Below, in pieces: positions 1-8,952 of a stretch of DNA of 64,000 nt (position 1 is the first letter of the stretch; each line of letters opens with the position of its first letter). The notes below the pieces were generated by a model. The model was not told where the DNA came from and did no database searches. It saw nothing but the letters and a program-made list of their open reading frames with translations. This stretch comes from Flavobacterium sp. UBA5153 (GTDB lineage: Bacteria > Bacteroidota > Bacteroidia > Flavobacteriales > Flavobacteriaceae), in the NCBI GenBank assembly GCA_002413745.1, contig DHXP01000073.1:289919-353918 (forward strand). The letters run 5' to 3'. The translations under genes and the position numbers were made by a program.

Positions 1-1479
1 CAAGTCGAAACTTTTGTTGCAAATTGGAAAATCAGAAATTTCATTATTCCGAACTGCCAATGCAACCGCCAGCCAATTGTGCATGGATGGATCTTTTATT
101 TTGTAATGGATCAATTCTCCTTGGTCATCCGTGATGGCACAATGGCAAATTTCACCTCTCCAACCTTCGATTAACGACAGCGTAAAAGAGTTTGTTTGTG
201 GTGTGTTTAATGGTTTTCGGTTTTTATTTTCTTCCGGAATATTTTTCAACAATTTCCTGATGTATTCAATGGATTGCTTGATTTCTTCATTGCGGATTTG
301 TACTCTGGAATACACATCGCCATGATTTTTAAGGATGGGTTGGTGATTCAACTGCTGATATAAATCGTGCGGATGTGTGGTACGGATGTCTCTTTTGATT
401 CCCGATGTTTTTGCAACCATGCCTACCGTGCCGATTGAAGTTGACTGCTCTCTGGTAACCACTCCTGTTTTTTCCAAACGGGCAAGTGCACTTGGGAGTT
501 CTTTAAATTCGGTATACATTTCGGTATAATCAGATTCAAAGTCTTTAAATATTTTTTCAAGCTGTATTGCAAGTGCTGCCGAAAAATAAAAATGATTATT
601 CCCCGCACGAATGAGTCCTTTGGATAAACGATTGCCACACCATATTTGAAAAAAGTTGATTAACGGAGTTCTCAATCTTCCAAAAACTGAACTTCCAAGC
701 TGATACGCAATATCGGTACAGATACCACTTAAATCTCCGGTGTGAATTGCAATGCGTTCTAACTCTAAAGCCAATGTACGGGAGAATTGCAAATCTTCAT
801 CTGCCTGATAATTGCACAAACTTTCCCAAAGATTGACAAAAGCCATCGAGTGTCCCACAACGGTATCTCCGGCAATAGACTCGGCAAGAATTGTTTTTTG
901 CAATAGTTTTTTCTTGTTCAAAAAAAGTGCTTCAATACCACGATGCGCAAATCCTTGTTGAGTTTCGAGGTGAAGGATTTGTTCTCCATTGCAAATAAAA
1001 CGGAAATGTCCGGGTTCAATTATACCGGCATGAATCGGGCCAACGCCCACTTCATGCAGTTCTTCACTATTGATTTGATAAAAAGGATAATTTTCTATGC
1101 GTGAATTTTTATCTGCACGATTGAAGGCAAATCGTAAGGGTTTTAACCAAGGATGGTCTGTATAATTGATTCCGAAATTCTCATGCAGTTCTCTTTCGAA
1201 AATATGAAAGGATAAATGTTGTGCCGAGAAAGACGGATATTCGGTGTCGTCCTGATTTATTTCAGAAGAGGAAAGGATAATTGTGCTTTGAGAATCATCA
1301 GCAATACAACAAATTAATTTTAATTTACCTTGTATCTTATATCCGAAATAATTGACACAATGCTTTGATTCCTCTTTTAGAAGAGAAGTGTTCAGCAAAA
1401 GAAAATCTTCGTACTCGAAAACAGGAATGTTTTGAAGCGGAATCGTCTGATTGTTTTTTATAATGGTATAATCGCTCAT
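1..1479 (-). CDS. Hydrogenase-4/complex I-like large subunit (HyfG/HycE/NuoD family), 3' end cut by window
   Basis: Partial gene, open from an ATG at 1477-1479 to the left edge (493 codons seen). The N-terminal third resembles the NuoC-like domain and the rest the NuoD/HycE domain (for example GFAHRGIEALF near residue 175). Where HycE has its first nickel-binding CxxC (RVCGICGFAH), this protein reads SIAGDTVVGH at residues 201-210, with Ala203 and Thr206 in place of the cysteines and His210 kept. The second motif falls at the very edge; the last visible residues are NKSFDL. The family couples electron transfer to ion pumping; loss of the ligands argues against hydrogenase activity and for an 'energy-converting hydrogenase-related' (Ehr) complex. 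The start lies one base from the stop of the upstream gene, so the two are cotranscribed. Confidence 0.85.
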   Translation of the reverse strand, partial: MSDYTIIKNNQTIPLQNIPVFEYEDFLLLNTSLLKEESKHCVNYFGYKIQGKLKLICCIADDSQSTIILSSSEINQDDTEYPSFSAQHLSFHIFERELHENFGINYTDHPWLKPLRFAFNRADKNSRIENYPFYQINSEELHEVGVGPIHAGIIEPGHFRFICNGEQILHLETQQGFAHRGIEALFLNKKKLLQKTILAESIAGDTVVGHSMAFVNLWESLCNYQADEDLQFSRTLALELERIAIHTGDLSGICTDIAYQLGSSVFGRLRTPLINFFQIWCGNRLSKGLIRAGNNHFYFSAALAIQLEKIFKDFESDYTEMYTEFKELPSALARLEKTGVVTREQSTSIGTVGMVAKTSGIKRDIRTTHPHDLYQQLNHQPILKNHGDVYSRVQIRNEEIKQSIEYIRKLLKNIPEENKNRKPLNTPQTNSFTLSLIEGWRGEICHCAITDDQGELIHYKIKDPSMHNWLAVALAVRNNEISDFPICNKSFDL

Positions 1480-1480
1480 G

Positions 1481-2929
1481 TTATTTTGGTAAATTAGAAA
1501 TGGCATCATTAATCAGGGTGACAAGTTCCGCAGGCGGATTTAGACCGAGGTAAATGACCAATCCCAAAAGGATATATTGACTTAGAGATTCAAACGGGCT
1601 GATTTTTTCGACATTCGAATCATCAAAATTGACGGGTTTTATAAACAACATTTTGAATATATTTTTTCCAAATGACCAGATAATCATAGTAAGTAACAAC
1701 AAGATAATACCAAGCAGCAGGATGTTTCCGGATTCAAATAAGGAACGGAATAGGAGAAATTCACTCACAAACATTCCCGAAGGAGGCATGGCTGTGACAA
1801 CAAAAAAGGCTAACAATAGAACCATGGCTCCACTAAGGTTATATTTGAAATAATCCCCGACATCATAAATACTTTTGCTTTTATAAATGCGATAGACTTG
1901 CCCCATTTGGAAAAACAAAGCGGGTTTGGCAAAGGAATGTAAAACCAAATGTAAAATGGCAGCATACCGACCAATTCCTCCTGAGGCTAATCCGAGCATT
2001 ATTAAACCCATGTGTTCTACGCTGGAATAGGCAAACATGCGTTTGAGGTTTTTTACGCGAAGCATATAAACGGTAGCAACAAAAACAGAAAGGAAACCCG
2101 CGATAAGCATAATTTTATTTGCCCATGGAAAAATTGAAGTGGGACTTATGATTTCATAAAAACGGAAAATACCAATGAATCCGACATTCATCAATACGCT
2201 GCTTAATAATGCCCCAGATGGTGATGGCGCTTTATCTTTTGCATCAATGCCCGCAGTGTACATTGGGACCAAAGCTGCTTTTGAAGTATAACCCGTAAAA
2301 ATGAAAAGGAACGCTAATTTGAGCCAAAAGATATTCATCCCGCTGGCTTTTTCGAACATTTCTTTGTAAAACAAATCAGTGCCGCCAGATTGTTGAACGG
2401 CGAAAGAAAGAAACAAAATACCAATGAAAACTAATGTAATGCTGATGGAACAAACGAAAAGATATTTCCAAGTTCCTTCTAAGGAGCGTATGTTACGTCT
2501 GTGATAAATTAATGCAGAAGAGCTTAATGTGGTAAGCTCGACAAAAATCCATGTAATGGCGATATGATTCGATAAATAGGCGGCGCTGAGGGCGGTAAGT
2601 AATAGTACCGTTGCAGCAAAATAAATTCCTCGATGTCGCGGATTTTCCTGTTTTGAATTGCAATAAATATGACTATGATAAAAAGCAGGAACGCAAACAA
2701 TACTCAAAACGACCAGAAATAGTATCCCCAATGCGTCAGGACTAAAATAGACAAGATCAACAGTGTTTATGTGGTTGTATTCGTAGATAGTAAATGTCCA
2801 CTGCAAAGCCATGAATAAAACGGTAAGCAAATAATTCATCCATTTGTTTCGGTTAAAAAACAAAAGGATGCTTATGGCAAATGCACCTATTAAATAATAT
2901 CCTATCATACCTAAAAAAAATGGTGTCAT
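1481..2929 (-). CDS. HyfF-like antiporter-type membrane subunit
   Basis: 482-residue polytopic protein of the NuoN/NuoM/HyfF (Mrp antiporter-like) family. About 13-14 hydrophobic segments span the whole length. A loop with the family signature is visible around residues 300-330 (RVKNLKRMFAYSSVEHMGLI), containing the Lys/His residues thought to take part in proton translocation. It lies between the HyfE-like gene, one base upstream, and the large-subunit gene downstream, in the usual hyf gene order, so it should be one of the ion-translocating membrane subunits of the complex. Family assignment is firm; the transported ion cannot be told from sequence. Confidence 0.88.
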   Translation of the reverse strand: MTPFFLGMIGYYLIGAFAISILLFFNRNKWMNYLLTVLFMALQWTFTIYEYNHINTVDLVYFSPDALGILFLVVLSIVCVPAFYHSHIYCNSKQENPRHRGIYFAATVLLLTALSAAYLSNHIAITWIFVELTTLSSSALIYHRRNIRSLEGTWKYLFVCSISITLVFIGILFLSFAVQQSGGTDLFYKEMFEKASGMNIFWLKLAFLFIFTGYTSKAALVPMYTAGIDAKDKAPSPSGALLSSVLMNVGFIGIFRFYEIISPTSIFPWANKIMLIAGFLSVFVATVYMLRVKNLKRMFAYSSVEHMGLIMLGLASGGIGRYAAILHLVLHSFAKPALFFQMGQVYRIYKSKSIYDVGDYFKYNLSGAMVLLLAFFVVTAMPPSGMFVSEFLLFRSLFESGNILLLGIILLLLTMIIWSFGKNIFKMLFIKPVNFDDSNVEKISPFESLSQYILLGLVIYLGLNPPAELVTLINDAISNLPK

Positions 2930-2930
2930 A

Positions 2931-3560
2931 TCAGTCTCTTAGATTACTTAATTGTTCCACATCTTGTTCTTTCATAACGTCACCAATTTTGTTAACAAAA
3001 ATACCCAAGAGAAAAACACTTGCAAAAATGTCTAATAATATACCAATATTTACCAACATCGGCATTTCACTTCCCAAAGCTATTGATAAAATGAAAACGC
3101 CATTTTCTATGACCAGAAAGCCCATAACATGAGTAATGATTTTTTTACGGGAAACTATAATATACAGACCGGTAAATAAGGCAGAAATAGCAACAACAAA
3201 AAATATTTTCCTCACATGTGAATCTTGAATGGTATTCGAAAGAAGGAATGAGCCCAGAATAATTCCTGTAATGAGCACTATTGAAACAAAATCAGGAAGG
3301 TAAGGTTCAATATCCCGCGTTATTTTGTTTTTATGAACAATATAATTCAGAAAATAAGGAATGATAATGGCCTTAAAAACAATCGTCTCCAATAAAACAA
3401 AAACAAGATTTACCCAATTAATTTCAATGAGTTCGATAAAGGCTATACCAAAAAGTAGGATGCCCTGAAAGACAAGAGCATTTATGTAACTTCCCAAACG
3501 GTTTGCCAGACCCAGATAAATAAGGCTTATTGCAAAAGTGATAAGTAGGATATTAGTCAT
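2931..3560 (-). CDS. HyfE-like membrane subunit
   Basis: 209-residue integral membrane protein with six or seven hydrophobic helices, similar in size and character to HyfE of hydrogenase-4 (E. coli about 216 residues), whose C-terminal part is NuoK-like. The segment VMGFLVIENGVFILSIAL near residue 145 carries the conserved membrane-embedded glutamate typical of NuoK/MrpC helices. Context agrees: the HyfC-like gene is 15 bp upstream and the HyfF-like gene one base downstream on the same strand. It ends with a short charged cytoplasmic tail. The role is inferred from family and operon position. Confidence 0.8.
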   Translation of the reverse strand: MTNILLITFAISLIYLGLANRLGSYINALVFQGILLFGIAFIELIEINWVNLVFVLLETIVFKAIIIPYFLNYIVHKNKITRDIEPYLPDFVSIVLITGIILGSFLLSNTIQDSHVRKIFFVVAISALFTGLYIIVSRKKIITHVMGFLVIENGVFILSIALGSEMPMLVNIGILLDIFASVFLLGIFVNKIGDVMKEQDVEQLSNLRD

Positions 3561-3575
3561 TTATTTTATTTTTTG

Positions 3576-4496
3576 TTATACAATTTTACCAAGTATCAGC
3601 AACACACCAAGATAGATTAATAATGATATTGACGTGAGCATAAAAATATATTGGGGATTATGATTCATTCGGAATCTTGCCATAAATGATTCAACAGTGC
3701 CAACAACTACAGCAAACAAAATTTGAGAACTAATAAATATTGGAATCGAATAATACCATTCGTAATTTGGTGTGAGAAAGAAGTTTGCGATTAAAGCTCC
3801 GTACATAGCAAACTTCAAATGGGTTGCAGAAAGAAGAAGCCCTAAATCAAAACCACTATTGTCCAAAATCATCACTTCGTGGATCATGGTCAATTCGAGA
3901 TGCGTTTTTGGGTCATCCATGGGCATACGGCTGTTTTCGATGAGTGCAATAATCACCAGCACAAAAGCGGCAAGTGTCCCAATCGCATAGGAAATATAGG
4001 AACCAAAGTGAAGCGAGCTGAATATTTCAAAAAAGGATGTATGTCCGGTGAGTAAGGCAAAAGAACCCATAAGTATAAAAAATGCAGGTTCCACCAACAA
4101 TGAATAAAGGGCTTCCCGACTTGCTCCCATTCCTGAAAAACTGCTGCCAGTATCTAAAGCCGAAATGATAATAAAAAATTTTCCAAGTGCTAAAACATAA
4201 GCAAAAAATATAAAATCACCTTTGAACGAAATGATGCCCGGCTGATTCCCGAAAGGAATCAAAAAGATAGCCATTAATACTGTGGCAAAATAAATACTTG
4301 GCGCGATTTGAAAAATGAAACTGCTTGTTTTGCTATACACGGCTTCCTTTCTAAACAAACGCCATATATCTTTTAAAGGTTGAAAAATTCCTGGCCCTTT
4401 TCTTCCTGAAAAAATACTTTTTGTCCTGATGACAATGCCGGAAAAAAACAAACTGGCAGTAATAATTAATATAAAACTCAATATATTCATTTTCAA
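3576..4496 (-). CDS. HyfC/HycD/NuoH-like membrane subunit
   Basis: 306-residue membrane protein of the NuoH/HycD/HyfC family, which connects the soluble electron-transfer arm to the antiporter-like subunits. Visible signatures are the early amphipathic region GRKGPGIFQPLKDIWRLFRK (about residues 32-51) and the acidic loop MDDPKTHLELTMIHEVM (about 193-209), the hydrogenase-branch version of the NuoH quinone-site loop. The last part (FMARFRMNHNPQYI) is also typical. The ATG overlaps the stop of the upstream HyfB-like gene by four bases, indicating translational coupling. About eight transmembrane helices are expected. Confidence 0.88.
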   Translation of the reverse strand: MKMNILSFILIITASLFFSGIVIRTKSIFSGRKGPGIFQPLKDIWRLFRKEAVYSKTSSFIFQIAPSIYFATVLMAIFLIPFGNQPGIISFKGDFIFFAYVLALGKFFIIISALDTGSSFSGMGASREALYSLLVEPAFFILMGSFALLTGHTSFFEIFSSLHFGSYISYAIGTLAAFVLVIIALIENSRMPMDDPKTHLELTMIHEVMILDNSGFDLGLLLSATHLKFAMYGALIANFFLTPNYEWYYSIPIFISSQILFAVVVGTVESFMARFRMNHNPQYIFMLTSISLLIYLGVLLILGKIV

Positions 4497-6514
4497 ATTT
4501 GTTTTATCAATTCAATTAAATAAACAATTGCATTCGTGATTAGTGGAAAGGTAATGATTATAAAAATAAAAAGAACCCCGTAGAGTATATAAAATTGGGG
4601 ATTCCCATTTTGCAGAAATTTAAATCGCCCGATAAAACCTTTAAGATATAGTAATGGAATGTCAATAAAGACCGTTTCTAACTTATCATAAGGATGCGTT
4701 TCAGAATGAATAGGTTTTGGAAAAATACCTTTTATCTCCCCTTCTTTTTTATTCATCATCAGCAATGGGTGAATTAGTTTCCGGAAAGAGCGAACGAAAG
4801 AATTGGCCGTATATTGAAGTCTGGCAGTTGGTGCAACATAGCCACATCCCCATGTTGGTTCTATTTGGACTTCTACAGATTTTGTTGCTATTTTTTTTAT
4901 CCAAAAAATAATTAGGCTTAAAAGAATAAGTACAACAGCAGCAATGCTTATAGATTGAAGTGTGCCAATTAATTCTAGTGGTTGCGTCTGAGAAATAGTT
5001 TCGTCCATGAAGAGCGAAGTAGGTCTGGAAACAATTGAAACAAAAAATTGAGGAACAATTCCGATGAAAATAATTAGAATAGCAATCAGGTATTTGGGAA
5101 AAAGTTTTGCAAACTCAGGTTCTTGAACCGTCGCAGGAAGAAGATGTCGTTCGTTTCCGAGAAAAATAATTCCGAATGCTTTTGTAAAACACAGCATCGC
5201 CATACCACCGATGATTACCATCCCGAAAATAGAGGAAACAAGAAAAGCTGTTGCCGTAAGTTCGCCGTCTGAAATTCCTTTAAACAATCCGGAATAGATA
5301 AGAAACTCAGATATGAAACCATTAAACGGAGGAAGACCACTTATAGCCAATGCGGCAATCAAAAATAAAGTGGCAGTTTGCGGCATTTTTTTAATTAAAC
5401 CACCTAACCGTTCAATATCCATTGTATGTGTGGCTTGATATATGGTTCCTGAAATATAAAACAAAAGTGATTTAAAAAGCGAATGATTAAGTGTGTGAAG
5501 CATAGCTCCGGCAAAACCGGCAAAAGCAAGATATGAATTGCTCAATCCTAAACCGATGCATCCAAGTCCAATACCGATTCCAATGATTCCAATGTTTTCA
5601 ATGCTGTGATACGCCAATAATTTTTTGATATTATGTTGAATGATGGCGAGCATCACTCCATACACACCGGTAATAATTGAGATGGTCAGGATAAAATAGC
5701 CCATTACGAGATAGTCACCTTTTATCAACAGCAGCATACGGAGAATTCCATAAATACCAAGCTTGATAAGAACTCCTGACATCATCCCCGAAACATGGGC
5801 AGGTGCGGCAGGATGTGCATAAGGCAACCATGTGTGGAAGGGAACAAATCCAGCTTTAATGGCAAACGCAATAAAAAAAAATAAAAAGAGAACGAAACTT
5901 ACAGCAGGACTAACTGATGAAGTATATTTCGTTATCGCATTAAAATCAAAAGAACCGGTAAATGAATTTACCCATATAAATCCAATTGTCATAAACATAA
6001 TACTGATATGTGATTGAACGAGGTAATTGATTCCTGCTTTAAGTGTTTGTATTTTGTGATGTTCGAAAATTATCATTAGGAATGAAGTGATTGCCATCAT
6101 TTCCCAAACACACAAAAAGGCAAATGAATTTTGCACGCAATAAATTCCAATCATGGCAAAATGATTGATGATATAACTGGAAAAATGAAGAGAAAGATTG
6201 GCGGATTGATTTTCGTAATGTTTCATGTAGCTTCTGCCATATAAAATGCCAGTGAGCGCGGTAAAATTCATTAGCAAAATAAACCAGCCGGAAAGGGCAT
6301 CTATTCTGATGGGAATTTGTCCGAATACAAAACCACCGTAAAAAAATTGTTCAAACAATTTCCCTTGCAACGCAGGAATCGCAAGGTAAGAACTTAGTAT
6401 TCCATTAATCAATACCGCAATAAGAGCTACATTTCCTTTCCATCCTTCTCTTACCAAAGTAATCAGAAGTGTAGAAAGGAAAGTGACGATTGTGATGCTG
6501 ATGATTAAAGTCAT
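4493..6514 (-). CDS. HyfB-like antiporter-type subunit, copy 2
   Basis: 673-residue polytopic protein of the NuoL/MrpA/HyfB family. The core antiporter-like domain occupies about residues 60-450, with the TM5 glutamate in CVWEMMAITSF, the PFHTWLPYAHPAAP loop and LAYHSIENIGIIGIG, all family hallmarks. The C-terminal quarter has a further helix pair and the HyfB-type segment WGCGYVAPTARLQYTANSF. It is a clear paralogue of the next gene upstream (6517-8514), with the same domain layout and motifs throughout. The two are separated by two bases, so this is a tandem duplication within one operon. Confidence 0.87.
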   Translation of the reverse strand: MTLIISITIVTFLSTLLITLVREGWKGNVALIAVLINGILSSYLAIPALQGKLFEQFFYGGFVFGQIPIRIDALSGWFILLMNFTALTGILYGRSYMKHYENQSANLSLHFSSYIINHFAMIGIYCVQNSFAFLCVWEMMAITSFLMIIFEHHKIQTLKAGINYLVQSHISIMFMTIGFIWVNSFTGSFDFNAITKYTSSVSPAVSFVLFLFFFIAFAIKAGFVPFHTWLPYAHPAAPAHVSGMMSGVLIKLGIYGILRMLLLIKGDYLVMGYFILTISIITGVYGVMLAIIQHNIKKLLAYHSIENIGIIGIGIGLGCIGLGLSNSYLAFAGFAGAMLHTLNHSLFKSLLFYISGTIYQATHTMDIERLGGLIKKMPQTATLFLIAALAISGLPPFNGFISEFLIYSGLFKGISDGELTATAFLVSSIFGMVIIGGMAMLCFTKAFGIIFLGNERHLLPATVQEPEFAKLFPKYLIAILIIFIGIVPQFFVSIVSRPTSLFMDETISQTQPLELIGTLQSISIAAVVLILLSLIIFWIKKIATKSVEVQIEPTWGCGYVAPTARLQYTANSFVRSFRKLIHPLLMMNKKEGEIKGIFPKPIHSETHPYDKLETVFIDIPLLYLKGFIGRFKFLQNGNPQFYILYGVLFIFIIITFPLITNAIVYLIELIKQI

Positions 6515-6516
6515 TT

Positions 6517-8514
6517 TTATAAAAAATTAAAAAAGGAAGCAACAATCAGAATAACAATAAAGAAGAATCCGTACAGTATATACATTTGGATTTTTCCATT
6601 ATTGATAAACATAAAATAATTCATGAATGCAAAAATGCGTTTGTTCACGCGGGCAATGAAATTGTTTTCAAAGAACTCCAGGTAATTGGAATGAAAAGTT
6701 CTTGGCTGAGGAAATATTTTATTGCTTCCGATTTCGGGATACCTTTTTTTTTCTGATAAAATGAAGCTAAATAATTTCGCAAAACTCTTCGAAAAAGATT
6801 TTGCGGTATACTGCATCCTTACATTCGGAGCCACATAAGCGTTTCCCCAGGTCGGAAGATATTCTGAAGATTTCGATGCTGAAATTTTTGTACGGATAAA
6901 AAATATAAGTGCCGCGAGTACTATCATTAGCAATGAAACTCTTCCTATCATTACCATTACAGGACTTATGGATAGTATATTTTTAGAAAAAATAGCAGAA
7001 GTTCCACTCAAATTAGAAGCAACAGCAAGTGCGGGTGTAAAAACTAAATTTGGAAAAATTCCAATGACAAGAATAGCAAGTAAAATTAGGAATAAAGGAA
7101 TCTGCATGACCAATGAGACTTCTTTTGGATGATGATGCAAGGTTGTTCGTGGGGAGCCCAGAAAAATAGTTCCGAATGCTTTCGTAAAAGTAAGCATCGA
7201 AATTCCTCCCACAATTGCCAAACCTGCCATGCAAAGCATCATCATGGAACTGAACTGAACATTATCAGCTTTTATACCTTCAATTAATCCGGAGTAAATA
7301 AGAAATTCAGAAATGAATCCATTGAAAGGAGGAAGTCCTCCAATGGCTAGTGCTCCGCACAAAAAGAAAAAAGCAGTGCCAGGCATTTTTTTTATCAATC
7401 CGCCTAAATGTTCCATGTTTCGGGTGTGCGTTTGCTGATAAATATTTCCTGCCGTAAAGAAAAGCAGCGATTTATAAAGCGAATGATTTAAAGTGTGCAG
7501 CAATGCTCCCGCAAAACCAATGAGCATCAGAAATGGGTTATTTATTCCCTTACCAATCATTCCAATTCCGATACCCATTCCAATAATCCCAATGTTTTCG
7601 ATGGTGCAGAAAGCCAGCATTCTTTTAAAGTCTCGGACAACAGCTGCATTGAGAATACCATAAAGCGCAGTAAGGACAGATAAAATTAAAATAGATTCAC
7701 CAATTAAAACTAAATCGGTGTTCAAGTAAAATACAATCCTCAAAATACCGTAGATACCCATTTTAACAATCACTCCGGACATCACACCTGATATATGTGA
7801 AGGTGCTGCGGGATGAGCATGGGGCAACCAAGTATGTAATGGAATAAAACCTGCTTTAATTCCGAAGCCAATAAAGAAAAGTAAAAAGAGCAATTTTGGA
7901 GAATGATGACTAAAGAAAGTAGCAATACTTATAAAGTCAAAAGAACCTTCAGAAAAGTAAACCCAAATAAAACCGATGCTCAAAAACACAACACCAATGT
8001 GTGTTTGCACAAGATAATTCATTCCTGCTTTTAAAATTTCAAGTTTGTTATGTTCAAAAATAAGTAAAAGAAAGGCGGAGATGGACATGATTTCCCAAGC
8101 GATCAAAAAAGCCAAGCCGTTTTGAAGCATGCATACCGAAAGCATGGCAACATGAAAAGCAACAAATAAAATCCAGTGGAGAGCAGTATTTTCTTTTTGG
8201 TCAGCATACGGTTTCATATAACCTATGCCATACAAGGAACCAGTGACGAAAGTGAAATTTACAATTAAAATAAACCAAGCTGAAAGGAAATCAATACGCA
8301 AAGGAATATTTCCAAAAATAATACCACCATAAAATATTTTTTCAAGCGGACTTCCAGCCAAGACTGATATCGCAGGAACGCTAGAGGCAATGGCAAGCAA
8401 CAGAACAAGGAAAAATGCTGTTACTGATTTTATTTTGGATGGTAAAAATGGAATTGTAAAACAAGATACTCCAATAGTAATCAAAGAATACCAGACAAGA
8501 ATATCCATACTCAT
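6517..8514 (-). CDS. HyfB-like antiporter-type subunit, copy 1 (first gene of operon)
   Basis: 665-residue NuoL/HyfB-type protein, first gene of the six-gene unit. Motifs include IAWEIMSISAF (TM5 glutamate), IPLHTWLPHAHPAAPSHISG and LAFCTIENIGIIGMGIG. The C-terminal part again has the WGNAYVAPNVRMQYTAKSF segment. It starts at an ATG 20 bp downstream of a good TAnnTTTG box on the minus strand (8535-8542). It probably forms one proton or sodium path of the Ehr-type complex together with copy 2 and the HyfF-like subunit. The downstream genes for the iron-sulfur subunits (HyfH/HyfI-like) would lie beyond the left edge. Confidence 0.87.
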   Translation of the reverse strand: MSMDILVWYSLITIGVSCFTIPFLPSKIKSVTAFFLVLLLAIASSVPAISVLAGSPLEKIFYGGIIFGNIPLRIDFLSAWFILIVNFTFVTGSLYGIGYMKPYADQKENTALHWILFVAFHVAMLSVCMLQNGLAFLIAWEIMSISAFLLLIFEHNKLEILKAGMNYLVQTHIGVVFLSIGFIWVYFSEGSFDFISIATFFSHHSPKLLFLLFFIGFGIKAGFIPLHTWLPHAHPAAPSHISGVMSGVIVKMGIYGILRIVFYLNTDLVLIGESILILSVLTALYGILNAAVVRDFKRMLAFCTIENIGIIGMGIGIGMIGKGINNPFLMLIGFAGALLHTLNHSLYKSLLFFTAGNIYQQTHTRNMEHLGGLIKKMPGTAFFFLCGALAIGGLPPFNGFISEFLIYSGLIEGIKADNVQFSSMMMLCMAGLAIVGGISMLTFTKAFGTIFLGSPRTTLHHHPKEVSLVMQIPLFLILLAILVIGIFPNLVFTPALAVASNLSGTSAIFSKNILSISPVMVMIGRVSLLMIVLAALIFFIRTKISASKSSEYLPTWGNAYVAPNVRMQYTAKSFSKSFAKLFSFILSEKKRYPEIGSNKIFPQPRTFHSNYLEFFENNFIARVNKRIFAFMNYFMFINNGKIQMYILYGFFFIVILIVASFFNFL

Positions 8515-8534
8515 AATTTTTAGTTATTTTCTAT

Positions 8535-8542
8535 CAAAGTTA
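8535..8542 (-). promoter_or_regulatory. Bacteroidota -7 box for the hyf-like operon
   Basis: Read on the minus strand this is TAACTTTG, matching the Bacteroidota consensus TAnnTTTG, 20 bp upstream of the first HyfB-like ATG. A clear TTG at -33 is not visible, so the call is moderate. Confidence 0.45.
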
Positions 8543-8952
8543 TTTAGCCTTTTCTAATCTGGGTTTTCTGCATAACTCACTAAAAATAATTCAATCACAA
8601 CAAATTACACAAAATAAAACTAAGAGAATTTGTAATCTGCACCCAAAAAGTGAAATAAACATTCTATTTGCTAAAGTAGGAAAAAACGAGAACTTATATC
8701 CTTTTTATTTCTGCTTAAATAATAATTACTCCCAAAAAACAAAAAATATTTTTTTTATTTTGCATTTTGCAACGTTTCTATATGAATAAATTCGGTTATC
8801 ATTTTTTTTATTATAAAAAAAAACCGTTATTGTCTGAAAATAAATTTAAAAAGAATTAAGCCCCACCATTTATAAATGTCTCGTAGAGACTATATTTATT
8901 GATATGTGACAAGATTTAATTTTTTTATCGGACAACAATGATTTTAATTCAA
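8543..8952. other. AT-rich intergenic region with one palindrome
   Basis: About 410 bp of very AT-rich DNA between the hyf-like operon and the YeiH-type gene. No open reading frame or RNA gene is recognised. The only structured element is the inverted repeat GTCTCGTAGAGAC at 8878-8890, with further flanking complementarity (ATAAAT/ATTTAT); it is similar in plan to the repeats at 55259-55359. Confidence 0.5.

Noticed and set aside
1-60. Loss of the second (DPCxxC) nickel motif in the large subunit
   Set aside because: The motif position lies at or beyond the window edge; only the first motif can be judged.
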